Positions 34,601 to 46,216 of a stretch of DNA of 64,000 nucleotides are shown here, in pieces. The notes beneath the pieces were generated by a model. The model was given only the letters and a program-made list of their open reading frames with translations. It made no database searches and was not told where the DNA came from. This DNA is from Dipylidium caninum (lineage: Eukaryota; Platyhelminthes; Cestoda; Cyclophyllidea; Dipylidiidae): positions 80,831 to 144,830 of the forward strand of contig QEYB01000118.1 of the NCBI GenBank assembly GCA_017562135.1, written 5' to 3'. Positions within the stretch are counted from its first letter, which is position 1. Every line of letters begins with the position of its first letter. Both the position numbers and the translations under genes were made by a program.

Positions 34601-34749
34601 ACTGTTTGAGACACTCAAAAACGGCTTTACTTAGTGGAAATCTTCTAAGAAGGAGCTCTTCTGCAGAAATTGAAATGTAGGAGTAGATGTTGAAATGGAG
34701 ATAAAGTAAATCGAGTAGCAGACGGTTTGACTGTAGTAGGTGAAAGTTA

Positions 34750-35636
34750 CTATAAATAAAATTGAGAGGAGCGAAGCGGATAGGATGTGTTGAGCTTACC
34801 AGGAGTGTTTAATGGTTGCTGCAGGGTTTGCAAAGACCAAGTGGGCGAGTGAAGAAACTGCGAAAACTTAAGGTGAGCATCTGGCAGGGTCGTCCGTTTC
34901 GTTGAGGCTACACTATCTCTGTTGCTGCTCCTCTCCGCACGGCAGAAATGTGCACCATTGCTAATCACCTTGGGACTCGAATTTACATTAAAATAATCTT
35001 CGAGTGCCCTCAAGCGGGAGACACCTGGAAATCGGTTCCGAAGGAGGTATCCCGAAATACAATTGCCCACCCGTTGGAAGGTAAAGTACCATATTTAGTT
35101 GCGGTAGAGTTAAAGGAAAATGTTATTTTAACTAATCAAAAATTTCACGGTAGAAACAGGCGCAGTATCTTCGTTAGCCTTCTCTTTACCCTTTTCCTCG
35201 TTGAATAAATGTGATTTTGTCCTGTTTATCTTCTGAAATTGTCGAAAAATTCTGCCCTGATAGTCTTTGATAAAGTTACTCAAGATGTAAGCATAGAGAC
35301 ATCATATTCCGTCGTCATTTCGTCCGTTCACCCTCATATGATTGGTTGGAACGATGCTTTTTTTCAAATCACGGGTGCTCCCATGGAGTGCTGCGATGTC
35401 CTGCCGCGCATATTTCCCATTTCTGTGGCGAAGATACTAATAGGGGATACAAGGTGTACACTGTGAACGATTCTCCTCAAACCATTGTGTTGCATGTAGG
35501 AAATGGAAGGCACTCATTAATGTTAACTAATGAAAAAATAATTAAATATGCGTTGGCAATAAAGCTGCTGCTGCCTCGACTTGCATTTAAATTCTTCCTC
35601 ACATTGCCATTTAGCTTACGTTACATTTGATTAACC
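34750..35636 (+). CDS. Coding-like stretch, strand and exons uncertain
   Basis: On the plus strand 34948-35208 reads openly (CPQAGDTWKSVPKEV, VPYLVAVELKENVILTNQKF), with a possible donor GGAAG/GTAAAG near 35082. A second stretch, 35240-35466, reads VFDKVTQDVSIETSYSVVIS and MIGWNDAFFQITGAP after a possible acceptor at CCCTGATAG (35264). The latter phrase vaguely recalls a PAS fold, but this is only a resemblance. The minus strand of 34750-35070 is also open. I cannot decide on one model. Confidence 0.25.
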
Positions 35637-36071
35637 TTATTGAGGATGGAACTGTGTAGTGAGAAAAGAATTATGGCTGCAAATACTCCAAATTGTACTT
35701 CGTTGATGATTCCAATGAAGCCTGAGGCCAGTGGTCAACAGACCCATTGGGTGGTGCTGTTCCACGTACTCGAAGTCGTATGGGGGCAGATATTGTCCCA
35801 AAATCGTGGTGCAGTATAGTGTTACGAGATAACAACAGCACTGTGTGGACTTGCTTGAAGAGGTGACGTCTGCCCACCTCCCAAAATTAGTCGGACATAT
35901 GAACGTGAGTGAAGACGGTGTGTGAGAAAGTTGGAGTGTGTAGTTCACAGGCTCAAACCCTTGAAACACGTGGGGACTCGTGCAGTAGGATGTGTAACCA
36001 GTTGAAGGAGTCACTTTCCCTTCTGCAACCGCATTCCTAATTGGCATTAGGAGATCTGCTTTGTGTGTCAT
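35637..36071 (-). CDS. Cys-rich open frame, likely extracellular exon
   Basis: The minus-strand frame of 144 codons ends at TAA (35637-35639). A good acceptor (GCGGTTGCAG) near 36018 would give an exon starting KVTPSTGYTSYCTSPHVFQG. The rest contains CPTNFGRWADVTSSSKS, a CCCYLVTLYC cluster and several NxS/T sites, which looks like an extracellular domain. It lies just before the minus-strand multigene array at 40.6-61 kb and has the same orientation, but I could not align it to that family. The product is unknown. Confidence 0.35.
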   Translation of the reverse strand: MTHKADLLMPIRNAVAEGKVTPSTGYTSYCTSPHVFQGFEPVNYTLQLSHTPSSLTFICPTNFGRWADVTSSSKSTQCCCYLVTLYCTTILGQYLPPYDFEYVEQHHPMGLLTTGLRLHWNHQRSTIWSICSHNSFLTTQFHPQ

Positions 36072-36517
36072 TTGCGCGATTTAACCTCCTTACCCAAAAT
36101 TGTGGACATCGAGATTGAAATAGAGTCCACCCAACCTATTGCAGGCCGGCTGGCTGTCACTATGAAGCTGATTCCGACTAGCACGATTAAGGGGAAAGCG
36201 TCACTGCTGTCACTGTGAAGCTGACTCGGACTAGCTCGGTTAAGGGAAAGCGGAAGGCTAGTTTGGTTAGAGTAAATCGGCCATTTCTACTTTCGTGTTG
36301 GTGTCAGTAATCGCAACAACTTGCAGATGTTGAGAGCAATCAATGGTTTGCTATTCGCTACGAGGTCAAGTGGGCGGTGGGATTCGCACTTTTTCCTCCA
36401 TCCAACTCGACAGCCCTCTAGTCCTTACTCGACAACCACATCGATGAGGTGATTTGTTCCAACAGGTGGGAGTAGCAACATCTGTTCGCATGCACACTGC
36501 TCTATTGATCCAATGCC

Positions 36518-36602
36518 CAGATAGATGAACTACCAATTGGCGGTTGGATGGATGGGCCAAGAGGCAGTTCAAGCATACCTTCTGGGCTTCTTAGAAGACC
36601 AG
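36518..36602 (+). CDS. Exon candidate upstream of the 37.6 kb last exon
   Basis: After ATGCCCAG, and ending at GACCAG/GTAGTT, an 85-base stretch is open in two frames (MNYQLAVGWMGQEAVQAYLL is one). If that frame is used it ends in phase 0, matching the 37625-37828 exon. The link is speculative. Confidence 0.25.
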
Positions 36603-37624
36603 GTAGTTGTCTCAGGTATTGTGCATAAGGGCGCGTTACAAACGTGTCAACTCTGGATTGTACTACGAGGCGCTCACGGACAGATTATGCAGAGGCGAGT
36701 GATGTTGATTGTGAGGGCAATGTAACTGAATATTAAATATCGCTATAGCCGACCACCGCCTCGCACGCCGTTCTTCACGGGTTCTATCGACGCCCAATGA
36801 GGCAATTTTTATGTACTGCACAGCCCACTATTACTTCATGAACGAGGCGATGTAGAACGCCCGCCGACAAATCCGTGAGTAGACCTGAAGCTAGGAAACA
36901 GTTGCAGTCCATTTACAAAGTACTTTCTCCGGAGTATTTATGGGACGCTGCATTCGCTGCAAGCAATATGACCTCATAAGTGCCGAATGTTATACACGCG
37001 AGATTGAAGTGATGAAACAGGATCTCCACTGCTCACTAGTTTTCCGAATTCTATGCTAAGTCTTTGAGCTGTGTGCTTCGACAACTACCTCTGACATAGG
37101 CCTTAACCCATCTCTCAGATTTTTTTTTTATGAAGCCATGCGTGTACTATGTATTTAAGGCATTTTGTCAGAATGCACTCTGAGTTTAGGAAGCAATTAA
37201 ATTATTCGGTGGATTAGTCGCTGCATTCTATTCTGGCTCATTCAGTCTCTTTGGACAAGATATGCACACATAATCGCTCAGCGAGGGAACGCAAAGTATC
37301 GGTTTTTATTTTGATGAAAAGCCAAGGGTACCCTACTAAGGAAAAGTTAACGTGCGTGGCAATTCACTGGAGCGAGGGAGAAAGTGATGGTGAACGTGCT
37401 CCCAACTGGCCCGCTTCAATGAATCTGCTTCCCTTTGCAGGAATCACTAATGATATACCTGCAATTGAGTGAATTTAGCCGTGTTCTCCCTCCTCCACAC
37501 TGCTTCACTTTTGAGCCCAGTTATCTTACACCGACCAATCGCCACACTTTGGTCTATTCTCCCCAACCTCCCTCTCTTCGAGCTTCCCCTCCATCCCCAT
37601 CCCCCATCCTCACACTTCCTGCAG

Positions 37625-37828
37625 CACGGACGGAAAATTGTCCGATTCCCACTTTTCCCCCCAGTGGATATTCCACCTGCAAAGCGACTGCGCATAACCA
37701 GCACGAAGGGGCGATTAGTGCTGAATCCCCGTCCACCGATTAACCCTGAAGAACACAATTGTCAGTGTTGTAACACACCCAAAATTACACTTAAAGGCGA
37801 TGGACCGACTGTTTCGTCTGCATATTAA
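37625..37828 (+). CDS. Convincing last coding exon, unknown protein
   Basis: A strong acceptor with a long pyrimidine tract (CCATCCTCACACTTCCTGCAG) precedes an open stretch in phase 0 that stops at TAA 37826-37828. The translation looks genuinely protein-like (FPLFPPVDIPPAKRLRITST, then RPPINPEEHNCQCCNTPKI). It has a Pro-rich part, a basic part and a CxCC cluster. No AATAAA occurs within the next few hundred bases, although other signals could serve. The protein is not identified. Preceding exons are uncertain: 36518-36602 and a short exon after TCCCTTTGCAG (37440) are candidates. Confidence 0.45.
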   Translation, partial: HGRKIVRFPLFPPVDIPPAKRLRITSTKGRLVLNPRPPINPEEHNCQCCNTPKITLKGDGPTVSSAY

Positions 37829-37829
37829 T

Positions 37830-39863
37830 GCTCATGTCCCCGTAGACAATTACCGAGAGAAACACTTCAAATCGTCACATTCTTCAGTCACACCGCTAAG
37901 TTGTGGAAACTGCTGACGTTTTGTGGTGTGCAACTCGTGGGGCGTGGTTTGCTATGAGGTGATATCGTGATGCGTGTCACTCCAACTCCCACACCACTCC
38001 ACTCCAAATAGTTGATTCAAAAGGCATTAATGCATCGCACTGATTTTAACGAACATGTTTCTGCATCATCCCGTTTCTGTTATTCAATGCCTTCTTCCCG
38101 AAGTCGAGGACCGTGTGGTCTGAATGTGATGGATGCCAGATGTAGTAAAAAGAAATGAGGGCCCCCCCCCACCCCCCCCGCGACATCCAGGTGAATTGCC
38201 CCCCCTTCACTTGTCAAGTCGTGACAATTAGAAGAAGCGATTCCGCTATAAATTTCTGACAAAGAATCCTGCAACTCGTCAGTAGGAAGGCAACAATATC
38301 ACTATTTTCGTTCTTGCTCTCCAGCCCCACCCTCTCAGTGGAAGTATACCGCTGTCTCCTTTCCTTCTTCACCACCGATGCCAGAGTGAAAGAGGAGGAC
38401 CGATGCCACCGAAGGAAAACCACTTTCCCCGCCGCAGTTGACGACACTCTCAAATAACTAGGAATAAAATGTGAATTATCATTCTTGCCGTTCTAGCTTG
38501 CCTCCAAACCATTTAATAGCCATGTCCGTCGCCTATGACGCATCCTTTGTAAGAATTTGCCATTAAACACGTTTTACTGCCAACTCATTATTTAACTCAA
38601 ACGCTTCTCCCGCAACTGCAGTATCACGTCCCTGGGTAGCGGTTCAGTCATTCGAATTTCCCAGTTCCAAAGGCTAACCGAAGATGTACAGGCTCTGCAG
38701 TTCATAAGAATATCAAGAGTCAACATGGAAGGCAATAGGATGGGACGCTGCCTAGGTTCGTGCTCACTAGATGTGAAGAGAAGAATTTAGTGAGTAGATG
38801 CGGCAACAGCTCGGAAAATTGCGCAGGTTTAACGGAGGAGATTAGCTATCAATAAATGATATCTAGTACAAACTAGTGGAGTTTGCCAGGAACAGATCGA
38901 AGCAGTAAACATCCTGTCCTCCAGTCTTAAATAGTTAGTCCCTCATGCAAACACCCCCACAGGTCTAGAGTTCAACGGAAACTGCTGCTACCGCTCTGCG
39001 CAAACACCAACAAAGTAGTAACCAATCTTCCGTTCGCTTGACTAAGGGAGGTCCTGGTACTTAGTTGAAAGGCTATGGCCTTATCTCGAACTGCTTGAGG
39101 CTCCATCTGACATTGAGCAACACAGAACACCTCCAGGAACGGCATTCAGGGGTAGCCGGACCAAAATCTTATGCGGCGAAATGCGCGTGAGAGTTGGTTT
39201 GTGACAAGAAGTGGGCGATAGTTGAGGGGTGCAACAACAGCGAACTGCTAAACGAACGTAGTCTTCATTGACACATCCCTAAAACTAGATACGTGTCCAT
39301 AAATGCTCTACTTACGCAATGGCTTGCCTGCTCGGCGAATTGTTACAATACGAGAAGTCTTGAAACTGGGCCCGCAAAACACTATGGTTTAATACATGCT
39401 GACAGCAAGATATTATTTTTTCGAAAAAATTTTAATACAAATCGGGAAGCAGGTAGAGACAAGACACAAAACATGTGTCAAGATTAGATGAAGACTGCTT
39501 GAAATAAGCTAAGGGGCAGGAAGCGTTTTAGCTTTATGTACTACTACTCCAGAGGGGAAAAGAGGCACAAAGAGCCACTTACACATCAACAGGCAGATGT
39601 CAGCATAAGAAGAAAAAGGGGCTGAAAAATGAACAAACGGGTATATAAATTGCTTGACAGCAAAAAGGAATGGTGACAAAGAGACATTAAGGATTAGCCT
39701 GAGTGATGGAACACACGTGAAGCATCGGAGGTGGTGCGAGAGGAAAGTAGAACCACACCTACTCACCTGTTTTACTGACTGCACAACCGGAAGTCGTTTG
39801 GTCTACTGAGGGCGGAAAGGAGTTCATGGGAGACGCGGATCTGATTGAAACACAGTTAGAGAG
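37830..39863. other. No supported gene; homopolymer C tracts
   Basis: A C10-A-C9 tract lies at 38161-38180. The sequence is otherwise unremarkable; no splice chain was found. Confidence 0.4.
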
Positions 39864-40052
39864 ATGGTTGCACGAAGGAGGTTGTGCCTGTGTCGGCTAA
39901 AATCGTCCAAGACCGTATTTGTTGGTTATGTTTTGAGGGGATTAGAGATGGATGATTTTGTGGCCCAAGCTCTTTTCGGCCTGAACATCAGCAAGGCCTG
40001 TGAATTGATGACACGACAGCACCTGATGAGAACTTTCGCAGTGGAAATGTAG
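39864..40052 (+). CDS. Short open frame of uncertain status
   Basis: A 62-codon frame whose C-terminal half looks protein-like (GLEMDDFVAQALFGLNISKA, then ELMTRQHLMRTFAVEM). It may be a last exon; the acceptor is unclear. No homolog recognised. Confidence 0.25.
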   Translation: MVARRRLCLCRLKSSKTVFVGYVLRGLEMDDFVAQALFGLNISKACELMTRQHLMRTFAVEM

Positions 40053-40586
40053 AAGTTGTCCGCCCAAAAACGCATTGTTCTGACCGACATTATGACACAC
40101 TCGTCAACGTCACGTTGAGCAAGCGGAGACGTATTGCATGTGGCACAAGCCCGCTACCCAGTAGGGAAACTTAGCAGAGCACGATAATCCTCTCATAGCA
40201 TTCACTACGAGGAGTATACATCCACGAAGCTTCACGTGTTTTGGCTTAGTGAGGTGGTCTAGCAACACACACTTGCGCTATTTAATCCACCCTAAAGTCC
40301 TGGTTGAACTCAAAAAAAATTCTAGGCGCCTGTGTTTCAACAGGAGAGTGTGAGACAAGGTCGCCGTCATCTCAAGGAAAGGCAACTGGGAGAGGCATTG
40401 CAAAGTGGGAGGGCTGGTACAATGGGAACAAATTGCCTGTGAGCTGCTTTCTCGTTGTTTCTAACCACTGTTGTCGAGAGTCGTGAAGTGAGTTTCGCAG
40501 ATGATGTGAAGAGATAAGTGCAAATGTTGAGGTGGGTGCACCTGACTTGACGATGTGTGTTGACTACACTAAGCAATATTAAAACG

Positions 40587-42735
40587 CTAATCGGTAAGGA
40601 AGTAGAAGCTATCCGATAGTAAAGCTATGCAATTGAAAATGATTACCGAGATCACCACTACCACGATCGTACAAGGCAATAACATCAACGAACGAAATTC
40701 CAATTTATCTGTTTTGTTCTGAAACTCGGCCCAGTCGAAGTCAGTTGAGCTATGTAGGATGACAAAAAGGGAAGATGAAAACGCGCTATTGTCAAGGATA
40801 TATAGGATGCATGAACGCAGGAGTTTCGACAACTCACGACTGTCACGACTGAGACCAGTGGCTTGGATTCGGGTGCCGTACATGGTCGGAGGGAGTGAGA
40901 GGCAAATACTGAGGTGGGGGAACCCGGGCCGAGACCCAGGTTTCAGATGTCGAGAAAGGCGGTGAGCAGCACATTTAAGCCGTACAACTTACTAAGACAG
41001 GCCCGAATGTCGGGAGTGGAAGATGTGTAATCTAAGCGACCAAAATCACGCCGACTGGTTTTGACTTACCCCAATGCTATGACCTGAAGACGGCACCAGG
41101 TCTTTCATATGCACCATAGCGAAGAAACATCCGACGTAATCAACAGCTTCTCTCCTCTTCACTTCTATTGTGTAATTCACAAAAATTTTCGTCGCCGTAG
41201 TGTTTTACTGAATGTGAATAGAAAGATCACTGTCAGAGGAGACATGCCCCAATCATCGGGGGCCAACAATGACTTTTGTTTAGCTTACTGATTCTCACTA
41301 ATTCGGGATAGATATACCGCATAGTTGTAAGGTAAACATCATCCCAGGGACGCTGTAAAAACCTGGATGAATTGGCGCCCATCACCATATCCATCTAAGT
41401 AGACACAAAGACAATTATTAGAGGTAAGGTGTAGAGGCGAGAAATTTGGGAATTACAGGTGAATTTGAAATATGGTCGAGGTTCATTATGGGTGGGGCAG
41501 ACAATGTGGTACACTCACCCACTCGGTCTTAATGTGGTATCTGCACGTAACTGTCACCGTTTCCCTATTTCTCTTAGCGGCAATGGAAAAGAGCCTCATT
41601 CGGATGCATAACGCGAGACCCTTAGAAGGCAGTGTGGACGGCGGTTAGTTGTCTGTAGACAGGAATAAATAACTGAAGTAATGAGGTTACACCCATGAAT
41701 ACTCACAACGCCCGAGGATCCCGCCAACACTCCATCGGGAAATACAGCAATGGAAAGGAATAGTGAATATGTGTAGGAGAAGCAGACAATCCACGATATA
41801 TTTGGACGAATAAAGCCGGTCATCTTATACCTGTACTCAAGCGTGAGAATTGGATGGACTAGGGGAAGCAAGGAGAAAGAAAATATGTAAGTAGTTGGAA
41901 GAAGGAGTCAGGCGCTTTGGTGTTGGTGACGCCGTGGCGATGTTCGTGTGGGTGGATGAATGAACGAGGAACGTACTCTGGGTGTAAGTGCCATTGGAAA
42001 TATTCGTTGGAACATTGGGTTGATTGTTATTGGGTAAGCAGTCAGATTTATCGCGGTGCCTGTCGGGGCGAGACGTATACGCAAAACTGTCTGGTTTGAG
42101 GAAGGGACAAAGAGCACACCATTGATGAAAGCCAAGGATATGTTTGATGTGGAGAAGTCAACTTACGTCATATTCGCCGGGAAGGGAGAAATCGACCGAG
42201 AACGTGCTGTTGATTGGGCCGTTCACGATTCTGCTTTTCATTTTGCAAGCACTGCAAAACTGTGCGTCTGCATAGAGAACATGGCAAAGCAAGTCACCAG
42301 CATTACTCGCAATCACGCGATGTTCAACAAATGATCTCGCCCCTCCTTCTTATCCCACCCCTCCGCCTCCTACTTCTGCTCGAACCTGTTAAATGCCAGT
42401 TGTCTCACCCCCCACTACTCCAACCAAAACTTCCTCCTTGCAAGTTACTTTCACAAGTCTGGTCTGACGCTGTTCCCATCGAGCACGCAATGAAAGGTGA
42501 GTCTGCTTTGTTTACCCACACTGCCATCGAATGCCATCGATGCAATGCAAGATCAAGTGGAACTCAGAGGTGTGGCAATGGAGGTAATGGTTCTAGGGAG
42601 GTGTAAGTAGTGAATGCGTCGCGATTTGTGTAAAGAAAACGAAGGCGACACTTACTTATGTGTATGCAGATGTACGCGAAGAAAAGGAATGCTGTTTTCC
42701 CCACATTTGCCGTGCAGTTGAGGCCTTTCCATCAT
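40587..42735 (-). pseudogene. Multigene family copy P1, frameshifted
   Basis: Five exons align with copy P7 (59373-61200). Exon 1 is near 42656-42730 (leader-like VGKTAFLFFAYICIHI, donor A/GTAAGTG). Exon 2 is about 41890-42140 (LAFINGVLFV onward). Exon 3 is 41519-41620, exon 4 is 41070-41394, and exon 5 is 40587-40708 (hydrophobic CTIVVVVISVIIFNC, stop TAG). Splice sites of exons 3 and 4 are identical to P7 (TTCTAAG acceptor, GTGAGT donor; CTACTTAG acceptor, GTAAGT donor). Exon 4 is 18 bases longer than in P7, mostly through one-base duplications that break the frame, and exon 3 is also shifted. Either a young pseudogene or a real gene with sequencing errors. The family role would be a secreted or membrane-anchored surface protein. 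Confidence 0.55.
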
Positions 42736-42739
42736 GTGC

Positions 42740-43540
42740 TTTCTATTTATCCGGCTGAAGTAGGTCAACCAGCGCCTTCTCAGTGGTTAGTCAACTCGAC
42801 ATCGCTTCCGCTCTGCATCTCGTCATGACGTGCACGCACCATTCATATTGGCTTTTTGACACGTGAATCAGTCTACACGCTTTTACTTATTGTATTCTAG
42901 CTGCGCGTCTGCCTCTATAGTCCTCATAAAACTCGCGTCGGTTCTTCCTGTTTCAATGCTCTGCTCCTGATGCTCGCAAAACTCGTCATAAAATCGGGAT
43001 TACGGTGGAGGGGGTAGGTTGTTCCGACATTCGACGATATCTCTTTCTTACAACATCGAAACTGCAGGTTTCCATTCCAACGTTTGTGAGTACCATAAGC
43101 TAACTTGGGAGAGAAATAGTCGCAGCAGGATTGTACTCTCGTCTTCTCCTACAGCTCAAATCCCCTTCTCCGACTCTTTAGTTCACACGAATTACTTCGT
43201 GCACGAGTCATCCAAATTGACGACGGCAAACCGTCGTCCGCTTCTCTCTCTTAACAGGCTTCTGGAGTGTGATTCGCACTTAGTTGTCACTTCATTCACA
43301 TAAACAACTCACCACAGACATACAAGATGCCGTAACCACATCATGTAATAAATGGACAGTTGGAACCGTTCAGGCTAGAAATGTTGAGGTTAATCAATTT
43401 ATTAGAGGGCACTGTCCATTTTGAGGTGTTTATTCTTCACAGTGTCTCGGGTGCACACTCGTCCATCTCATTCTGTCACCACAATTCGTCATTGCAAGTC
43501 GAAACTACTCTCTCATTACACACTACGGCAGAAGGTGTGG
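42740..43540. other. Spacer; part of upstream flank of the duplicated gene
   Basis: Up to about 42790 it is still homologous to 61128-61290 (GTAGGTCAACCAGCGC-like end). Beyond that there is no supported feature. Confidence 0.35.
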
Positions 43541-43543
43541 AGC

Positions 43544-44616
43544 TCACCAACGCCATGGAAATGAGGACGGACAAATAAAGTGTGTTTCAAATGAGCTATA
43601 GGCTGTTTCCAGATCCAAGGTGTTACCACCTGCCACCTTAAAGCGCTGCATGCGAGAGTGCATTTCTGGCCTCATAGCATCAGTGCGCAGGTCGACGATT
43701 GACGTTTGGCTCTTGTTACAGTGTTTCAATTGAGAGACACATAACAACTTGTGTCAAACATGCGCACTGCCGCTGCCACAACAGAGAGAGGGTGGCAACT
43801 CCTCACTTGAGTGGTGTCAGTTGAGTTGTTTAGACATGATAAAGGAAATTTGCGGTGATAGAGTAAGGCAGGTGAATGTGTGCCAGGGTCAATGGCATCA
43901 AAAGCAATCTCGAGGGGAAAGTGACCTCTGAAGAAATGTTCATTCGTATGAGAATTTCCAGCCTGCTGAATTGCGACCGTCTGTTCGATGCATGACACTT
44001 ACAGCTCCCGTTGATGTATGCTGGGTGTGTGTAAAGTGAGTGAGGTGAGGTGAGGTGAGTTGAGTGTGTGATTAGGTTCTAGAGTCCTGATTACTTTCAG
44101 ACTTACACAAGCACCTTGATGATTGCAGTCGTCGATTTTATAGCACGCGGGCAGACATTGCACTAGAGGGGAATATGTTAGAAGTACTTTATCTTTATCG
44201 GGCTTCAATAGTAATTTGTGGGATAGCAAGTTGAAGAGTTCCACACACACCTGACAATATAACGGTGCCCTCATCGTAGCATATGGCGACACAAATCAGA
44301 AACCCCTTTCCACGCGATGTGCCTTTGCACCTACACAAGTAGGTGTGTAGGGGTAGAACACTTGGTCTCCTTAGAATCGCAGTAAGCTGCAATCCTAATT
44401 CATGTACTTAGAGACCGGAACACAGCGTTGTAAGTTAGCAGGTATTGAGTAGTGAGACCTTGGAAACAGTCTGTAGCACCTTTGAAATATTTCCGTTTTT
44501 GCAGCATCTTCCTCGTTTGCGTACACTTCAAGTAATACTGCTAAATATGTCAGTGGGTATCGCAAATGCGGTGTGAAACGGATGATGAAAGCCAAGAAGG
44601 TGTGGGCTTGTCTCAA
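43544..44616 (-). CDS. Multigene family copy P2, partial
   Basis: Recognisable minus-strand exons are as follows. An exon 2-like stretch at 44616-44395 reads TFLAFIIRFTPHLRYPLTYL with TEIFQRCYRLFPRS. An exon 3-like stretch at 44369-44251 (acceptor GATTCTAAG, donor CAG/GTGTGTG) starts DQVFYPYTPTCVGAKAHRVE, then shifts frame. Exon 4-like 43965-43807 (acceptor AATTCAG, donor CAA/GTGAGG) has 53 codons including HFFRGHFPLEIAFDAIDPGT and an NNST site. The following frame down to 43544 may hold the last exon. Relation to P1/P7 rests on matching acceptors (TTCTAAG), position and weak protein similarity (F.RxYxL...PAN in exon 2), so it is a distant paralog. Near-identical to P3 (50950-51805). Confidence 0.4.
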
Positions 44617-44829
44617 GAGACGTCACCACTGGTTCATTGGCTTTTCTGAGGGGTTGACACCCCCTCACGCGTTTTACGTACCGCATTTTATCTTGCTGTT
44701 TGCCACCCAATTTTTTTCTAATAAAATATGTTAAGCCCCACACATAGCCCCCTTTTCGGAGATCCGTCACGCAAATCGACATGTTTTGTATTGTGGAGAC
44801 TTAGTGGGTTTTGGAAGCTGTGGAGTAAG

Positions 44830-45140
44830 TGGAGAACGCGTGCCAGAAATTTGACCATTTTGATTTCGAATTCGACGACGACCTTCCTCTCTCCACCTTT
44901 TATTTCTCTCCGCAACGTTCATTATTCCTCCATCCTTACAAGTTTACTTCTGCCGATCACCGTTAGTGTCAAATGCTCATCCCTTTTGACGACTTATATT
45001 TACGCACCATCAATTTCGGCACATTAATGTCAACTTAATCTCCAACTCCCTTCACTCGGATGTCTCAACTCCACCCTTAGGACCTTCTCCAATCGTACGT
45101 GGTGAGATGGAGCTGTAACCAGCCAATTGTCAAACTGACG
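44830..45140 (+). repeat. Family J copy 2
   Basis: Second copy of 16655-16960, same orientation, starting CAGAAATTTGACC. In frame it reads QKFDHFDFEFDDDLPLSTFY and, further on, FLHPYKFTSADHR. A nearby G/T-rich flank is not shared. Confidence 0.5.
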
Positions 45141-45326
45141 CTACCGATTGCTCTTGGCTAAGAGAGACAATTTACGCCTTGATGGTGTATCGTTGCAATA
45201 CAAAGATGCACAGTCTTGCAGCCACCTCGACCACTGATCAAATGCAAGTGCCCTGAAAGTGGGGTGCTGCCGGGAGAAGACTAGCCCAGAGATGCCTGGT
45301 TATTTCTATTTTTTTGCCTGTTGCAG

Positions 45327-46210
45327 TTAGGAATGAAAGCAGGAAGGGTGTATGTGACACAAGGACTTTCAAAACAGTTCACTAGTAATGTGAAACTTCT
45401 GCGCATATTTCTTGAATCACATTCAACATCTTATGCGCTCCTCATCCAAAGTCGATTCCCTCTATTCTTCTTTCTTTGTCTCTATCCGGCCCTAATTGTT
45501 CCTTTCACCCACTTACCACAGCCTGTCCCATACTCCCGACTATATTTCCTAACGGTTGCCGGGTAGCTTTTGGTAGTTTTTTGCAGCTAGTAAATGGATT
45601 GAACACTAGAACCGGGCTTGATAACGTCAGAATCACAATGGTTTTTTTGTTCTCCTGTCAAACCAGCGCCCTTTTGCGAACATGCTCAAGATTCTACATC
45701 GCATTAGTAGCGGTTGCATTCTCGCCCACCCGGAAATATTCCCCCAATTTGCGCGTGCAGCCGGGTAATAGCTCTCCTGGTCGTCTCCGCCGTGGTCTAG
45801 TCCCCACACCGTTCTCATATCCCCACTGCTCCAACCTCTCACTAATGCCAGAATTCCAAATGCTACGTACTCACGTCGTTGCCGAACCACTGGACTCACC
45901 CAAGAGTAAGAATAAGAATAAAGTGAAATTCAGGTCAGCAGAGGTTATGATATTATTTTTTCGCAACGACGGTGACAGGACGATCAAAACCATACTCCAA
46001 CTAGTGCCGCATCATCGTACAGGATCCGCGCATTTCGCTCCCTGTTACGAGAATCAAATAAACGCTACGAGAACGGTGCAACTTCCTTGTCCTTGCAATA
46101 ATCGATCTTACTTATGTCTCACTTGTTGGCAGGCCAAACTCACCTGGATCAACGCCATTCGCCACACTCACAGCTCCATGCGTGTCAGGTATCGCCCAAC
46201 ACCAATGTAA
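45327..46210 (+). CDS. Candidate multi-exon coding region, longest open frame
   Basis: An excellent acceptor (TTTTTTTGCCTGTTGCAG) precedes an exon reading LGMKAGRVYVTQGLSKQFT up to a possible donor A/GTAATG (45383). A second acceptor (CCACTTACCACAG) precedes 45522-45562 (CPILPTIFPNGCR, donor GTAGCT) in matching phase. The second exon lies in the frame of a 244-codon open stretch ending at 46210, whose last third is protein-like (RTVQLPCPCNNRSYLCLTCW). Whether the long frame is used or spliced cannot be decided. The opposite strand is also open at 45633-45899. No domain is recognised. Confidence 0.35.
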
Positions 46211-46216
46211 ACTTCT

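Noticed and set aside
44035..44070. (GAGGT)n short tandem repeat as CRISPR-like array
   Set aside because: Simple repeat inside intron sequence of the P2/P3 duplicates; no spacers, eukaryotic context.
45633..45899. Minus-strand frame with RTVWGLDHGG, resembling the WG end of array exon 4
   Set aside because: No GCLYG motif, no matching donor phase; the plus strand has a better acceptor.
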